DNA from: Acidimicrobiaceae bacterium
GTDB taxonomy: Bacteria > Actinomycetota > Acidimicrobiia > Acidimicrobiales > RAAP-2
DNA: 64,000 nt
Assembly: GCA_003162395.1 (NCBI GenBank)
Contig: PMON01000004.1
Location: 52,223-116,222 of the forward strand
Reading direction: 5' to 3'
The notes under the pieces: model-generated
Databases searched by the model: none
Told to the model about the DNA's origin: nothing
Seen by the model: only the letters and a program-made list of their open reading frames with translations
In this document: positions 63,913-64,000 of the stretch, in pieces
Position numbering within the stretch: position 1 is the first letter of the stretch
How the letters are laid out: the number at the start of each line of letters is the position of its first letter
Made by a program: the position numbers and the translations under genes

Positions 63913-64000
63913 TGTCCTGCATCAGGACATAGGAATGGCATGTCTCGGGACATAGGAATACCCGTGACGAGGCTCGTGCATGTCCCGTGCCCGTCTCGTC
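63913..64000. mobile_element. Possible insertion-sequence end, cut by window edge
   Basis: TGTCCTGCATCAGGACA begins exactly where the tRNA-Gly fragment stops and is followed by further GGGACAT/CATGTCTCGGGACAT motifs. Such terminal TGTCC repeats are usual at IS ends; no transposase is inside the window, so the family is unknown. Confidence 0.35.

Overview
The window is high-GC DNA with many GTG starts, strong GGAGG-type ribosome sites and several actinobacterial families (a DUF3151 protein, a menaquinone-type methyltransferase, an adenylate cyclase/NB-ARC/TPR regulator, large secreted beta-propeller and Ig-like proteins). It most likely comes from an actinomycete-phylum bacterium, possibly of the Acidimicrobiia type; the exact lineage is inference.

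Region 1 (1-29.4 kb) is chromosome-like. It holds a cut-off sulfatase, a zinc-ribbon/DUF4190 membrane protein, DUF3151, a MenG/UbiE-like methyltransferase overlapping a UbiA-like membrane protein, and a decayed tandem duplication of a secreted SGNH protein plus a transposase-derived zinc-ribbon gene. Next come a large subtilase-like protein without the usual catalytic His, a TldD/TldE pair, a secreted CocE-type hydrolase, a PQQ-like propeller, further SGNH/GDSL proteins, the cyclase regulator and a 901-residue secreted repeat protein.

Region 2 (29.45-51.2 kb) is the main discovery: two mobile elements in tandem at one target. Element E2 (31685-51184, 19.5 kb) has 83-bp terminal inverted repeats (81 of 83 matching) and is flanked by a 14-15 bp target duplication abutting the 3' end of a tRNA-Gly remnant. 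It encodes a Cas1 integrase homologue with a C-terminal zinc ribbon and helix-turn-helix, a family-B-like DNA polymerase split into exonuclease and palm genes, a DnaB/RepA-like ATPase, an HNH protein, three methylation or restriction genes (ParB-methylase, Dam-type methylase, DpnII-like nuclease) with a RAMA protein, and a HipA-like kinase with DUF3037. There is no CRISPR array, cas2, DDE transposase or tyrosine/serine recombinase. This matches the casposon concept (Cas1-driven self-synthesising transposon), here apparently actinobacterial. Element E1 (29454-31670, 2.2 kb) has related 83-bp ends and the same target but carries only one secreted lipoprotein gene, so it looks like a non-autonomous relative that depends on a Cas1 supplied elsewhere.

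In E2 nearly all genes from 44.3 kb down to 31.8 kb run leftward with 1-8 bp overlaps, apart from one break with a terminator-like hairpin at 34.5 kb. The HTH gene, cas1 and two secreted cargo genes run rightward from a divergent promoter region at 44.32-44.42 kb.

Region 3 (51.2-64 kb) holds a biotin-carrier/carboxyltransferase fusion, decayed secreted-repeat genes, a PhyH-type dioxygenase, a delta-60 propeller protein, a small ABM-like protein and a YncE-like propeller. Near the right edge are the 3' half of a tRNA-Arg cut at the anticodon loop, another copy of the tRNA-Gly 3' end and what looks like an insertion-sequence terminus. Together these suggest an old integration hotspot.
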